Made by a program: the position numbers and the translations under genes. The notes beneath the pieces are model-generated. The model searched no databases. It worked only from the letters and a program-made list of their open reading frames with translations, and was not told where the DNA came from. Positions 1 to 9,444 of a stretch of 64,000 bases of DNA are shown piece by piece. Location: assembly GCA_937958815.1 (NCBI GenBank), contig CALGMR010000014.1, forward strand, positions 16,889 through 80,888. The letters are read 5' to 3'. This stretch comes from an uncultured Rhizobiaceae group bacterium (GTDB taxonomy: Bacteria; Pseudomonadota; Alphaproteobacteria; Rhizobiales; Rhizobiaceae). Position 1 is the stretch's first letter. Each line of letters opens with the position of its first letter.

Positions 1-610
1 GGGTGATCATTTTTCTGCTGGGCTGGATTTGGTGGAACACCATAAGCAAGAGCGCAGCGCTGCTGACTTCATGCATGTGTGTTTGCGGTGGCACGAAGCC
101 TTCAACAAAATGGAATATGGCGGAGTGCCAATCATCGCAGCCCTCAAGGGCGCAGTAGTTGGCGGTGGTTTGGAACTGGCGTCATCTGCCCACATTCGTG
201 TCGCTGACAAAACAACCTACTTTGCTTTGCCTGAAGGGCAGCGGGGTTTGTTTACAGGCGGCGGTGCCACAATTCGTGTTGCTGAAATGGTTGGTCGTGC
301 ACGCATGACGGACATGATGTTAACGGGCCGTATCTACAAAGACGAAGAAGCCGTGACGGTTGGCCTGTGCCAATATCTGGTCGACGACAGCGAGGCCAAA
401 GCCATGGAGCTGGCAAAGGCAACGGCTGAAGTTCCGCCGCTTTCTAACTTTGCAATCTGCTCGGCCATCTCGCACACGCGCAACATGTCGGCTCTTGATG
501 CATCCTATATGGAAGCGTTTGTTGCAGGCGTTGTGAACACGCAACCGGCTTCCAACGAAAGACTGGCGGCCTTTGCTGACAAAACTGCAGCGCGGGTGAA
601 GCCGAAATAA
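1..610 (+). CDS. Enoyl-CoA hydratase/isomerase (crotonase) family, 5'-truncated by window edge
   Basis: The reading frame is open from base 2 and the true start lies before the window; about 203 codons remain. Crotonase-fold enzymes act on acyl-CoA thioesters using two backbone amides as an oxyanion hole. Both are visible: HFSAGLDL at the very start and [12 protein letters not shown] about 40 residues later, followed by the active-site region [13 protein letters not shown] with a plausible catalytic Glu. The C-terminal part is the helical trimerisation region. The family is certain; the substrate (fatty acid, amino-acid or aromatic catabolism) cannot be told from this fragment. It converges on putA with a 39-base gap. 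Confidence 0.9.
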   Translation, partial: GDHFSAGLDLVEHHKQERSAADFMHVCLRWHEAFNKMEYGGVPIIAALKGAVVGGGLELASSAHIRVADKTTYFALPEGQRGLFTGGGATIRVAEMVGRARMTDMMLTGRIYKDEEAVTVGLCQYLVDDSEAKAMELAKATAEVPPLSNFAICSAISHTRNMSALDASYMEAFVAGVVNTQPASNERLAAFADKTAARVKPK

Positions 611-649
611 TTTGGTTTTGAGCTTCGCCCTCGTGCCGGAGTTGCTGAC

Positions 650-3600
650 CTAGTTTCCCGCTAGAAGGGTGGCATTGCCGCCCGCTGCTGTGGTGTCGAT
701 GCAAATGTGTCTTTCTTTTGAAAGCCATTTTTCAAATTCGCGATCTGTGATGAGCGGAACAATCGCTCCTTTGCGTCGAGCCAGTGCTTTTCGAATGTCT
801 TGTACATCGTTCGACCAGCAAATGATGCCATCCAGATCATTCAACTCTTCTATGGCTTCAAGGGAAACCCGTGTGTGTGTGTCCGTGGGGGTGTCTGACG
901 CAACAGCAATCGCATGACAGCCTAAAGCAGCAGCTCGTTTTCTTTGTTGCTCCGCAAGTTCAAGCGTGGGCCCAAGGCACAAAATGCGACCGCGCGGGAA
1001 TGTCGAATAGATGTTCGATTCACCCGTGGGGCCGGGTAAGCTCACTTCAGTCTTGTTTTGTGGAGGCAGGGGTTTAACTCTAGAAAAATCCTTTTCAATA
1101 TTTTTGCAGGAACGGTCGCCAAGGGCTGTTGCGGAGATCGGCTCTAATTGGCGGTGTGTAAAACGCTCAACATAAAGAGGCCCGCCCGCTTTTGGGCCAG
1201 TTCCGCTTAAACCTTCACCCCCGAAGGGCTGCGACCCAACAACAGCACCAATTTGATTTCGGTTGATGTAGATATTTCCAACTTCAACGCGCTCGATCAC
1301 ATGTTGTACGCGATCATCAATTCTGCTGTGCAGGCCAAATGTCAGGCCGTACCCAGTGGAATTGATGTCTTCAATCACCTGATCCAATTCATGACTTTCA
1401 AAAGTCGCAATGTGAAGAACCGGTCCAAATATTTCTTCTTTCAGGTCTTTGATCCCGTCTACTTTTAAAACGGTAGGCGGAACAAAGGTTCCAGCGGACG
1501 GCACCTCAACTTGATGCAGCAAGGCACCTTTGGTTTGAGCTTGATCAATATAGGCGCGGATTTTGTCCGCAGCTGCTTGATTGATGATTGGGCCCACATC
1601 TGTGCTGAGGTCTTGCGGATTTCCAATCTTTAACTCATCCATCGCTCCAAAGAGCATTTTCAAAAAGGGCTCCTTTATATCGCTTTGCAGATACAACACC
1701 CGCAACGCACTGCAGCGTTGTCCAGCAGATTGAAATGCAGAAGCGATGATATCGCCCACGGCTTGTTCTGGCAGCGCGGTGCTGTCCACGATCATGGCGT
1801 TCAACCCACCCGTTTCAGCAATGAGAACTGCATCTGGCGCGAGCTTTTCTGCCATGTTGCGATTGATGGTTTGAGCGGTTGCCGTGGAGCCTGTAAAACA
1901 CACGCCATCCACGCTCACGTGACCCGTCAAAAGAGAGCCGATCGCTTGGCCCGGTCCAGGTAAATAATGGAGCGCGGTTTCTGGCACTCCCGCTTGCCAC
2001 ATCAGTTTGCAAGCTAAATGCGCGATCAAACATGTGGCTTCCGCAGGTTTCGCCAAGACGGCATTGCCCGCGGCTAGGGCTGCTGAAACTTGTCCTGTGA
2101 AAATTGCCAGAGGAAAGTTCCATGGCGCGATGCATGTGAAAACGCCTGCGGGCTCCAGCGCTTTCTGTTCTGCGCAATTTGCATAATAGCGCAGGAAATC
2201 GACGGCTTCGCGGAGCTCGCCCACGCAATCAAGCAGTGTTTTGCCAGCTTCTGCCATCAGCAAAGCGAAAATATCTATCGCATGTTCTTCAAATAATTCA
2301 GCGCTCTTGCGCAAAACTTTAGCGCGCTCATTTCCTGTGGTGGTCCATGGCTGTGCCATCTCACAGGCGCGGACGGCATCGTGGCTGGACGCATATTGTA
2401 CAGTGCCAATTTTTTCACCAGTTGCAGGGTTGAGCACATCAATCGGTTTTGAAGTTCCACCATTTATGGTCCACTGTGTTGCAGAATAGTCTGCAAGATC
2501 AGTTTTCAATTCGTTCAAAGTTGCGGGGTCAGAGAGATCCCATCCTCTTGAATTCTTACGCTCAGGTGCGAAAAGATCTTGAGGATTTCGAAGTAAACCC
2601 TGTGTGTGCGTCTTGTTCTTTTGATCCAACACGCTAAACGGGTCAGCCGCCACCAATTCAGGCGAAACACTTTCATCAACAATCTGATTCACAAACGAAG
2701 AGTTGGCTCCGTTTTCCAACAGGCGGCGCACCAAATATGCGAGAAGATCTTTGTGGGCGCCCACAGGCGCATAAATTCTACAGCGTGTCTTTTGTCGGCG
2801 TAAAACCGTATCGTGCAGAGCCTCACCCATCCCGTGAAGGCGCTGGAATTCAAACGCGGTTTTATCGGTCGCCATTTCCAATATGGCGGCAACAGTGTGA
2901 GCATTGTGCGTGGCGAATTGCGGATATATCCGGTCAGTCATGCCCAACAGTTTTTGGGCGCAGCAGATATAGCTGATGTCTGTTGAGGGCTTTTGAGTGT
3001 AGACAGGAAAGTGCTCATGACACTCGACCTGAGACAATTTGATTTCCGTGTCCCAATAGGCTCCTTTCACCAAGCGAACCATGAATTTGCGGTCGTGTTT
3101 TTGCGCCAATGCGTAAAGCCAATCCAGCACTTGGGGGGCGCGTTTTCCGTATGCTTGCACGACAACACCAAATCCGTCCCAGCCTTCAAGCGCCGGGTCG
3201 CTCACAACTTGTTTGATAATGTCTAGCGACAGTTCAAGTCGACCTGCTTCTTCTGCATCAATGTTGAAACCAATCCCTGCTGACTTTGCCAAGACAGCGA
3301 GTGACTGAACTCTTGGCACCAGTTCGCGCAAAACGCGCTCACGCTGCAGCGTTTCGTATCTTGGATGAAGCGCTGAGAGTTTAATGGATATTCCCGGGTT
3401 TTCGGCAATATCGTCAGACTTGCTCTGTTTTGCCAATTCGCCAATCGCATCGCTGTAAGCCAGAAGATAACGACGCGCGTCTTGGTTGGTTCGGGCGGCT
3501 TCCCCCAACATATCGTATGAATAGGTAAAACCTTCCCCCTGTTTGGTTTCTGCACGCTCCATTGCCTTTTCAATGGTTTCACCCAAAACAAATTGCCGCC

Positions 3601-4087
3601 CCATTTCTTTCATGGCCTGTGTGACGGCTTGTCGAATAACAGGTTCGCCCAACCGTTTAATCGCGCCATGCAGAATGCCCGTTATCGATTGATCACCATC
3701 CTCCTCTTTCAACACCTTTCCAGTGAGATACAGCGCCCATGTGGATGCGTTGATGAGTGACGAGTGCGATTTTCCCAAATGTTGCCCCCAAGCGCTGGGT
3801 GCAATTTTATCTTCAATAAGAGCGTCCATCGTCTCACTGTCAGGAACCCGCAACAGCGCTTCCGCCAAACACATAAGCGCCACACCTTCGTCGCTGGACA
3901 AGCCATATTCGCCAAGAAAAAGCTCCATCATACCTGGCGCACTGTCTGCTCGAATGCGTTCGACCAATTCAATCGCCCTGCGATGGATACGTTGGCGAAG
4001 GTCGAGATCTATATCTGCCGCTGAAAGAAGATCGTTTAAGGCTTCTTGGTCGGATGTTAATGGCTTGAGAAACACTGAATAGGCCAT
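650..4087 (-). CDS. putA: Bifunctional proline dehydrogenase / L-glutamate-gamma-semialdehyde dehydrogenase
   Basis: PutA oxidises proline to pyrroline-5-carboxylate with FAD and then to glutamate with NAD+. The protein is 1145 residues from the ATG at 4087, which has an AGGAGC ribosome site; an upstream in-frame start (4120) lacks one. The N-terminal helical domain is followed by the PRODH barrel (RLVKGAYWDTEIK; APVGAHKDLLAYLVRRLL) and the aldehyde dehydrogenase half, with AETGGLN and the catalytic Cys at about residue 792 in SAGQRCSAL. A further ~150-residue C-terminal domain makes it a long form. There is no N-terminal ribbon-helix-helix, so it should not regulate itself; the divergent Lrp-type gene probably does. 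Confidence 0.97.
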   Translation of the reverse strand: MAYSVFLKPLTSDQEALNDLLSAADIDLDLRQRIHRRAIELVERIRADSAPGMMELFLGEYGLSSDEGVALMCLAEALLRVPDSETMDALIEDKIAPSAWGQHLGKSHSSLINASTWALYLTGKVLKEEDGDQSITGILHGAIKRLGEPVIRQAVTQAMKEMGRQFVLGETIEKAMERAETKQGEGFTYSYDMLGEAARTNQDARRYLLAYSDAIGELAKQSKSDDIAENPGISIKLSALHPRYETLQRERVLRELVPRVQSLAVLAKSAGIGFNIDAEEAGRLELSLDIIKQVVSDPALEGWDGFGVVVQAYGKRAPQVLDWLYALAQKHDRKFMVRLVKGAYWDTEIKLSQVECHEHFPVYTQKPSTDISYICCAQKLLGMTDRIYPQFATHNAHTVAAILEMATDKTAFEFQRLHGMGEALHDTVLRRQKTRCRIYAPVGAHKDLLAYLVRRLLENGANSSFVNQIVDESVSPELVAADPFSVLDQKNKTHTQGLLRNPQDLFAPERKNSRGWDLSDPATLNELKTDLADYSATQWTINGGTSKPIDVLNPATGEKIGTVQYASSHDAVRACEMAQPWTTTGNERAKVLRKSAELFEEHAIDIFALLMAEAGKTLLDCVGELREAVDFLRYYANCAEQKALEPAGVFTCIAPWNFPLAIFTGQVSAALAAGNAVLAKPAEATCLIAHLACKLMWQAGVPETALHYLPGPGQAIGSLLTGHVSVDGVCFTGSTATAQTINRNMAEKLAPDAVLIAETGGLNAMIVDSTALPEQAVGDIIASAFQSAGQRCSALRVLYLQSDIKEPFLKMLFGAMDELKIGNPQDLSTDVGPIINQAAADKIRAYIDQAQTKGALLHQVEVPSAGTFVPPTVLKVDGIKDLKEEIFGPVLHIATFESHELDQVIEDINSTGYGLTFGLHSRIDDRVQHVIERVEVGNIYINRNQIGAVVGSQPFGGEGLSGTGPKAGGPLYVERFTHRQLEPISATALGDRSCKNIEKDFSRVKPLPPQNKTEVSLPGPTGESNIYSTFPRGRILCLGPTLELAEQQRKRAAALGCHAIAVASDTPTDTHTRVSLEAIEELNDLDGIICWSNDVQDIRKALARRKGAIVPLITDREFEKWLSKERHICIDTTAAGGNATLLAGN

Positions 4088-4195
4088 GATCGCTCCTGAG
4101 TATTTTACCAAGTTTTGCACAGTCTAATTGACAATGCTTCCGGTTTGGAACAAAAAAACAGTGATTTTCACCAATTTTGTCGGATAATTTAGGCT
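4088..4195. promoter_or_regulatory. putA-putR divergent intergenic region
   Basis: These 108 bases separate the divergent starts of putA and the Lrp-type regulator, so both promoters and any regulator-binding sites must lie here. The stretch is A/T-rich with runs of A and T, as Lrp-family targets often are. I could not pick out a convincing palindrome or -35/-10 pair. A GGAAC at about 4148 has no GTT at the right spacing and is not called as a stress promoter. Confidence 0.5.
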
Positions 4196-4684
4196 ATGAG
4201 CATCAGCAACACCAATCAATCAAAGCTTGATGCATTTGACATGAAAATTCTGCAGGCATTGAGCGCAGATGCACGCATGACGGTGACCGGCCTTGCTGAA
4301 GCAATCGGATTGTCAAAAACACCTTGTCATGCTCGTGTGAAACGGCTGGAAAAAGAAGGCTATATTTTGGGGTATAGGGCTCTGATCGACCCTATTAAAT
4401 TGGGCCTGAACCATATTGCATTTGTTGAAGTGAAGCTTTCAGACACGCGAGGAAATGCGTTGACGGAATTCAATCAAGCCGTTGCAAATCATGGGGAAAT
4501 CGAACAGTGCCACATGATTGCCGGAGGGTTTGATTATCTCTTGAAGATACGAACAACCGATATGCAAAACTATCGCAAGTTTTTGGGTGAAACTCTTTCA
4601 GAGTTGCCTCATGTGGCGCAAACATCGACCTATGTTTCCATGCAGGCCGTAAAAGAATCTGCCGTACTGGATACGGTTGGATGA
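4196..4684 (+). CDS. putR: Lrp/AsnC-family transcriptional regulator, probable proline-responsive activator of putA
   Basis: A 162-residue Lrp/AsnC protein. The N-terminal winged helix-turn-helix (FDMKILQALSADARMTV, then GLSKTPCHARVKRLEKEGYI) precedes the C-terminal RAM/effector domain (IAFVEVKLSD; HMIAGGFDYLLKIRTTDM). Its divergent position 108 bases from a putA that lacks its own DNA-binding domain matches the PutR arrangement known in Agrobacterium and Rhodobacter, where PutR activates putA in response to proline. The specific role is inferred from context; the family is certain. Confidence 0.9.
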   Translation: MSISNTNQSKLDAFDMKILQALSADARMTVTGLAEAIGLSKTPCHARVKRLEKEGYILGYRALIDPIKLGLNHIAFVEVKLSDTRGNALTEFNQAVANHGEIEQCHMIAGGFDYLLKIRTTDMQNYRKFLGETLSELPHVAQTSTYVSMQAVKESAVLDTVG

Positions 4685-4699
4685 ATCAATTTGGCAGGT

Positions 4700-5716
4700 T
4701 TATAGATGTTGCGTTTGTCCCGAAACCGCAGCTTGTTTGATCGCTTCAATCACGCGCAAAGTTTGCAAACCCTCGCGGCCACTCACCAAGGGCTCTTCAT
4801 TGCCTTTGATAACCTGTTGGAAGTGAAGCAATTGCGCGCGCAACGGATCAGTTTGGGCGCATGAAACCGTTTCGTGTTGAATTGGCGACCACCAACTCTT
4901 CTCACCGTCGTGAGACCATACGGTCATGTCTGGAATGGACATGGATGCGACTGTCCCGCCAATTTTGTAACAAGACATGGGTGTTTTGGGATAGGCGGGG
5001 TTTTCACCGGATGTGAGCTCCCAACTCCAAGGGGCAACAACCGTGTCGGAAACATTGACTGTCCCCAATGCACCATTTTCGAACCTTACAAGAATTGCTG
5101 AAGTGTCTTCGACTTCAAAATTGCGATGCTTGTTCGACTCCATCGCCTGAACACTGACAACTTCGCCGCACAAATGTCGAAGCAGATCGATATCGTGAAT
5201 GAGGTTGATAAAGACAGGCCCTGCACCCTTTTGGCTGCGCCACTGAACTGAAAAATAGTCATCAGGTTTGTAGAGCCAAAACTGAGCGTTCACAGCAACA
5301 ATTTTCCCCAATCGTTGCGCCTCAATTTCGGCTTTGGCAGCTTTGATGAGCGGGTTGTGACGACGGTGATGCCCTACAAGAATTGGAACATCTTTTTGTT
5401 CGGCGGCGGATACAAGCGCTTCAGCTTCAGTTGAACTGTCGGCAATTGGCTTTTCCATCAGCATGGCGACACCAGCATCGATGCACGCCAAACCATGTTC
5501 CACGTGCATCTGATTTGGCGTCGCAATTATGGCGCCGTCTGGACGGTCTTTTGCAAAACATGCCTGAATGGTTGGATACCATGCTACACCGTGTTCTTGG
5601 GCCAGAGCTTGAGATGCAGGAGCAGGGTCCACAATTGCAGACAAGCATTTTTCATTGGCCACAAGCTCAATATGCTTGCGGCCAATAAGCCCAGCGCCGA
5701 CGACCGCGATTCTCAT
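4700..5716 (-). CDS. Gfo/Idh/MocA-family NAD(P)-dependent oxidoreductase
   Basis: A 338-residue dehydrogenase of the glucose-fructose oxidoreductase/inositol dehydrogenase family. It has an N-terminal Rossmann motif (VVGAGLIGRKH), the substrate-site EKP in MLMEKPIADSS, and an alpha/beta C-terminal half with HDIDLLRHLCG. The ATG at 5716 is preferred because it puts the Rossmann strand immediately at the N-terminus; a TTG at 5725 is possible. It is followed on the same strand by nothing related and preceded by a fumarylacetoacetase-family gene 23 bases upstream, so the two may form a small catabolic operon. Substrate unknown. Confidence 0.88.
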   Translation of the reverse strand: MRIAVVGAGLIGRKHIELVANEKCLSAIVDPAPASQALAQEHGVAWYPTIQACFAKDRPDGAIIATPNQMHVEHGLACIDAGVAMLMEKPIADSSTEAEALVSAAEQKDVPILVGHHRRHNPLIKAAKAEIEAQRLGKIVAVNAQFWLYKPDDYFSVQWRSQKGAGPVFINLIHDIDLLRHLCGEVVSVQAMESNKHRNFEVEDTSAILVRFENGALGTVNVSDTVVAPWSWELTSGENPAYPKTPMSCYKIGGTVASMSIPDMTVWSHDGEKSWWSPIQHETVSCAQTDPLRAQLLHFQQVIKGNEEPLVSGREGLQTLRVIEAIKQAAVSGQTQHL

Positions 5717-5739
5717 ATCAGCCAAGGCGATGTCACAGC

Positions 5740-6588
5740 CTATTTGTCACGTTTTACTTTTTGCTTTTGCTGGCCAAGGCCTTCAATGCCCAATTCCATG
5801 ACGTCACCTTCTTTCAAAAAGATTGGCTTTGGTTTCATGCCAAGACCAACCCCTGGAGGCGTTCCGGTCGAAATCACATCGCCTGGATGCAAAGTCATGA
5901 GTGATGACAGATGTTCGATGATTTCAGCAACGGTGAAAATCATCGTGGCGGTGTTGCCTGTTTGACGGCGCTTGCCATTCACATCCAACCACATATCCAA
6001 AGATTGAGGGTCTTTGACTTCATCGCGTGTCACCAACCAAGGGCCAGTTGGGCCAAACGTGTCGCAACTTTTGCCTTTGGTCCATTGACCCGTGAGTTCG
6101 GTTTGGAATTCACGTTCAGAGACGTCGTTGATGACACAATATCCAGCCACATATTTCAGGGCATCTTTCTTGGATACATATTTCGCCTTGCGCCCAATAA
6201 CGACACCCAGTTCAACTTCCCAATCTGATTTCTTGCTTTGGCGTGGCAGCGAGACAGCATCGTTTGCACCCACCACAGCCGAGTTTGCTTTGAAGAACAA
6301 GATTGGGTGCTTTGGAATGTCTGCACCTGTCTCGGCTGCGTGGTCGGAATAGTTCAATCCGATACATAGAAACTTGCCAATATTCCCCACGCACGGGCCC
6401 ATACGTTGGCGACCTTCGACCTTCTTCAATTTTTTGACGTCTAGGCCACGAAGCATTTTCAGTGTTTTGTCATTGAGAAATTCTCCTGAAATGTCTTTGA
6501 CTTTGCGGGAAAGATCGCGAAGCACGCCATCTTCATCAATCAGGCCAGGCTTCTCTTCTCCAGCTTTTCCGTAGCGAACGAGTTTCAT
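5740..6588 (-). CDS. Fumarylacetoacetate hydrolase (FAH) family protein
   Basis: A 282-residue FAH-fold protein. The start at 6588 (MKLVRYG) fits the family; a longer frame to 6648 adds a non-homologous leader. Diagnostic blocks are IGLNYSDHAAE, the KANSAVVGANDAV loop, the metal-binding DWEVELGVVIG (two Glu) and CVINDVSERE (Asp), and STGTPPGVGLGMKP. Members include ureidoglycolate lyase-like, 2,4-diketo-3-deoxy-sugar hydrolases and oxaloacetate decarboxylases. Co-direction with the Gfo/Idh/MocA gene suggests a sugar or fucose/rhamnose-type non-phosphorylative pathway, but that is inference. Confidence 0.9.
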   Translation of the reverse strand: MKLVRYGKAGEEKPGLIDEDGVLRDLSRKVKDISGEFLNDKTLKMLRGLDVKKLKKVEGRQRMGPCVGNIGKFLCIGLNYSDHAAETGADIPKHPILFFKANSAVVGANDAVSLPRQSKKSDWEVELGVVIGRKAKYVSKKDALKYVAGYCVINDVSEREFQTELTGQWTKGKSCDTFGPTGPWLVTRDEVKDPQSLDMWLDVNGKRRQTGNTATMIFTVAEIIEHLSSLMTLHPGDVISTGTPPGVGLGMKPKPIFLKEGDVMELGIEGLGQQKQKVKRDK

Positions 6589-6835
6589 AGTGTTATCCAG
6601 TATTGAAAATTCAGCAGCTAAATGAGCAGGTCTGGCGTTGAATATCAAGACTGCTGCTTTTGAGGGTTTATGTTCCCAACTTCAATTTGAGCCGCTGAGG
6701 TGCAGTGCGAAGGTTTGAATAAACCGCTGATCTGCAACTTATAATCGTTGACTCTGTCATGTAAGCTCTTAGCATAATTCCATGAAAAAATGAGTTGCTC
6801 TCATGCAAGTCAATTTTGAAAACAGGAGACTGAAA

Positions 6836-7831
6836 ATGAAAAAAACTGCACAAAAATTGGTCATGGGCTTGGCGCTCGCACTTACAACAACTGCAGCTAT
6901 GGCCGATCCAGCCGTTCTGTACGATCTTGGTGGTAAGTTTGATAAATCATTCAACGAGAGTGCTTATGTTGGTGCAAAACGTTGGGCTGATGAAACAGGC
7001 AAAAAATTTGCTGAAGTTGAAATCCAATCTGACGCACAGCGTGAACAAGCCATTCGTCGTTTTGCTGAAGCAGGTCACAACCCAATCGTTATGGCGGGCT
7101 TTGCATGGGCAACACCGCTTGCCGAAGTTGCAAAAGACTACCCAGACACAAAATTCTCCATCATTGATATGGTCGTGGATGCTCCAAACGTGAAGTCGAC
7201 AGTGTTTGCTGCCGAACAAGGTTCTTACCTTGCTGGTATGTTGGCTGCGTTGGCCTCTAAGTCAGGTTCAGTTGGCTTTATCGGAGGTATGGACATTCCA
7301 TTGATCAGAACGTTTGCTTGCGGATATGCACAAGGTGCATTGGATGCAAAGTCAGATGCCAAAGTTGTCTCCAACATGACAGGTACAACGCCAGCTGCTT
7401 GGAATGACCCAGTGAAGGGGTCAGAATTGACACTCGCACAAATCAGCCAAGGTGTTGACGTTGTCTTCGCTGCTGCGGGCGCAACTGGTGTCGGTGTTTT
7501 GCAAACAGCTGCCGACAAAAACATTCTGTCAATCGGTGTAGATGCAAACCAGAACTACCTCCATCCAGGTAAGGTTTTGACATCTATGTTGAAGCGCGTG
7601 GACAACGCTGTTTACAATTCATTCAAAGCGGGAGCTGAACTGAAAACTGGCTTCACGTTGATGGACCTTTCAAACGAAGGTGTTGGTTACGCCCTTGATG
7701 AGCACAACAAAGCGCTGATCACGGACGATATGAAAGCCAAGGTAGATGCCGCTAAGGCGAAAATCATTTCTGGTGAAATCAAAGTTCACAACTACAGCTC
7801 TGACGAGAATTGCCCTTCCTACAAGTTCTAA
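6836..7831 (+). CDS. BMP-family ABC transporter substrate-binding protein, probably nucleoside-specific
   Basis: A 331-residue periplasmic binding protein of the PnrA/BMP family. The ATG at 6836 follows AGGAGAC and opens a clear Sec signal peptide (KK, hydrophobic core, cleavage after AMA before DPAV). Family blocks include GGKFDKSFNESAY, FAWATPLAEVAKDYPDTKF, EQGSYLAGMLAAL and VGVDANQNYLHPGKVLTSMLKRVD. Known members bind purine nucleosides. The following ATPase, two permeases, sugar kinase and nucleoside hydrolase support a nucleoside uptake system. The 247-base gap upstream holds TTGACT (6749) and CATAAT (6774), but their 19-base spacing is poor. Confidence 0.92.
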   Translation: MKKTAQKLVMGLALALTTTAAMADPAVLYDLGGKFDKSFNESAYVGAKRWADETGKKFAEVEIQSDAQREQAIRRFAEAGHNPIVMAGFAWATPLAEVAKDYPDTKFSIIDMVVDAPNVKSTVFAAEQGSYLAGMLAALASKSGSVGFIGGMDIPLIRTFACGYAQGALDAKSDAKVVSNMTGTTPAAWNDPVKGSELTLAQISQGVDVVFAAAGATGVGVLQTAADKNILSIGVDANQNYLHPGKVLTSMLKRVDNAVYNSFKAGAELKTGFTLMDLSNEGVGYALDEHNKALITDDMKAKVDAAKAKIISGEIKVHNYSSDENCPSYKF

Positions 7832-7855
7832 GTTTGAGCTAACAAGACGATAACC

Positions 7856-7888
7856 GGGGGCCGCGTTGTGTGGCCCCTTTGGTTTTTA
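7856..7888 (+). terminator. Intra-operon terminator/attenuator after the binding-protein gene
   Basis: A GGGGCC/GGCCCC stem (7857-7862 with 7872-7877) is followed by a T-rich stretch. It lies between the substrate-binding protein gene and the ATPase gene. Partial termination here would give more binding protein than membrane components, a common arrangement in ABC operons. Confidence 0.7.
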
Positions 7889-7905
7889 TATCAGGCAGTA
7901 GAGTT

Positions 7906-9444
7906 ATGAACGTGCAGCACCCTGCAATTGAGCTTCAAGGAATTTCAAAGGCCTTTGGCCCGGTGCAAGCCAACAAGAATATTTCTATTCGGGTGATGCC
8001 CGGCACTGTTCATGGTATTATCGGAGAAAATGGTGCTGGTAAGTCGACATTGATGTCGATCCTTTACGGCTTCTACAAAGCCGACAGTGGCGATATTTTC
8101 GTCAATGGTGAGAAAACCCTCATTCCTGACAGCCAGGCCGCAATCGCTGCTGGTATTGGCATGGTGTTCCAGCACTTTAAACTGGTTGAAAATTTTACAG
8201 TTCTTGAAAACATTGTTTTGGGTGTTGAAGATGGTGCGCTGTTGCGACCCTCTTTGAAAAAAGCGCGCAAGCAGCTCAAGCAACTGGCAGAAGAATACGA
8301 ACTGCAAGTTGACCCTGACGCTGTGATTGAAGATCTTGGCGTTGGCATGTTGCAGAGGGTTGAAATTCTAAAAGCCCTTTATCGGCAGGCGGAGATCCTC
8401 ATTCTGGATGAACCCACGGGGGTGCTGACACCTGGTGAAGCCGATCAACTGTTCCGCATTCTTGGCCGCTTGAGCGATGAAGGTAAAACCATCATTTTGA
8501 TCACGCACAAGCTGCGCGAAATTATGGACATCACTGACACGGTCAGTGTGATGCGCCGTGGTGAAATGACAGCGACCGTAAAGACAAAAGAGACATCGCC
8601 ATCTGAGCTGGCGGAACTCATGGTGGGCCGCAAAGTGTTGATGCAGGTGGATAAGGAACCAGCAAAACCTGGCGCAACAGTGCTGCAGGTTAACAATCTC
8701 AATGTTATCGACGAAAGTGGGGTGCGTCGGCTGAAAGACGTGTCCTTTGATGTCCGTGCAGGGGAGATTGTTGGGATCGCGGGTGTTGCCGGAAATGGTC
8801 AATCAGAACTTCTTGAGGTTCTCGGCGGTTATGAAAAAGCGACGGGCTCTGTTTTGATAAACAATCAAGACCTTGCCTTATCGGGGTCAGAGCTAAACGG
8901 TCAATCGCGTCGCGCTATGGGCATCTCGCATGTTCCTGAAGACAGGCAACGCGAAGGTTTGATTATGGACCACATGGCATGGGAAAATGTGCCGCTTGGC
9001 TATCATAACGATCCAAAATATCAGCGCAGCAGGTTGTTTATGAACAACAGAGCTTTGCGTGTGGATGCTCAAGAGAAAATGGACCGCTTCGATGTGCGGC
9101 CACCCAACCCTCGTTTGGCGGCCAGTGGGTTTTCTGGTGGCAATCAGCAGAAGATCGTTTTGGCTCGTGAAATAGAACGCAACCCGGATTTGTTGTTGAT
9201 TGGCCAGCCCACCCGTGGCGTAGACATTGGTGCTATTGAATTCATTCACAAGCAGATTGTTGCATTGCGCGACCAAGGCAAAGCCATATTGTTGATCAGT
9301 GTGGAACTTGATGAGATTTTATCCCTGTCAGATCGTATCATTGTCATGTTCGATGGAAAGCTCATGGGCGAGCGTTTGCCGTCGCAAACAAGTATCAAAG
9401 AACTCGGTCTTCTCATGGCCGGTGTCACTGGGGAAGCTGTCTGA
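7906..9444 (+). CDS. ABC transporter ATP-binding protein with two nucleotide-binding domains (nucleoside/sugar type)
   Basis: A 512-residue double ATPase of the sugar/nucleoside (RbsA/NupA-like) class. The ATG at 7906 (MNVQHPAIELQGISKAFG) is chosen over an upstream frame extension. The first domain has Walker A GENGAGKST, a degenerate signature LGVGMLQRVEI and Walker B ILILDEPT. The second has a Walker A-like GVAGNGQSELL, signature FSGGNQQK and LLLIGQPTRGVD. The asymmetric pair of domains is normal for this class. Its stop overlaps the start of the first permease by one base, so translation is coupled. Confidence 0.95.
   Translation: MNVQHPAIELQGISKAFGPVQANKNISIRVMPGTVHGIIGENGAGKSTLMSILYGFYKADSGDIFVNGEKTLIPDSQAAIAAGIGMVFQHFKLVENFTVLENIVLGVEDGALLRPSLKKARKQLKQLAEEYELQVDPDAVIEDLGVGMLQRVEILKALYRQAEILILDEPTGVLTPGEADQLFRILGRLSDEGKTIILITHKLREIMDITDTVSVMRRGEMTATVKTKETSPSELAELMVGRKVLMQVDKEPAKPGATVLQVNNLNVIDESGVRRLKDVSFDVRAGEIVGIAGVAGNGQSELLEVLGGYEKATGSVLINNQDLALSGSELNGQSRRAMGISHVPEDRQREGLIMDHMAWENVPLGYHNDPKYQRSRLFMNNRALRVDAQEKMDRFDVRPPNPRLAASGFSGGNQQKIVLAREIERNPDLLLIGQPTRGVDIGAIEFIHKQIVALRDQGKAILLISVELDEILSLSDRIIVMFDGKLMGERLPSQTSIKELGLLMAGVTGEAV

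Noticed and set aside
4140..4170. GGAAC in the putA-putR gap as a stress promoter
   Set aside because: No GTT lies 15-18 bases downstream on the same strand, and neither gene is an expected GSR target.
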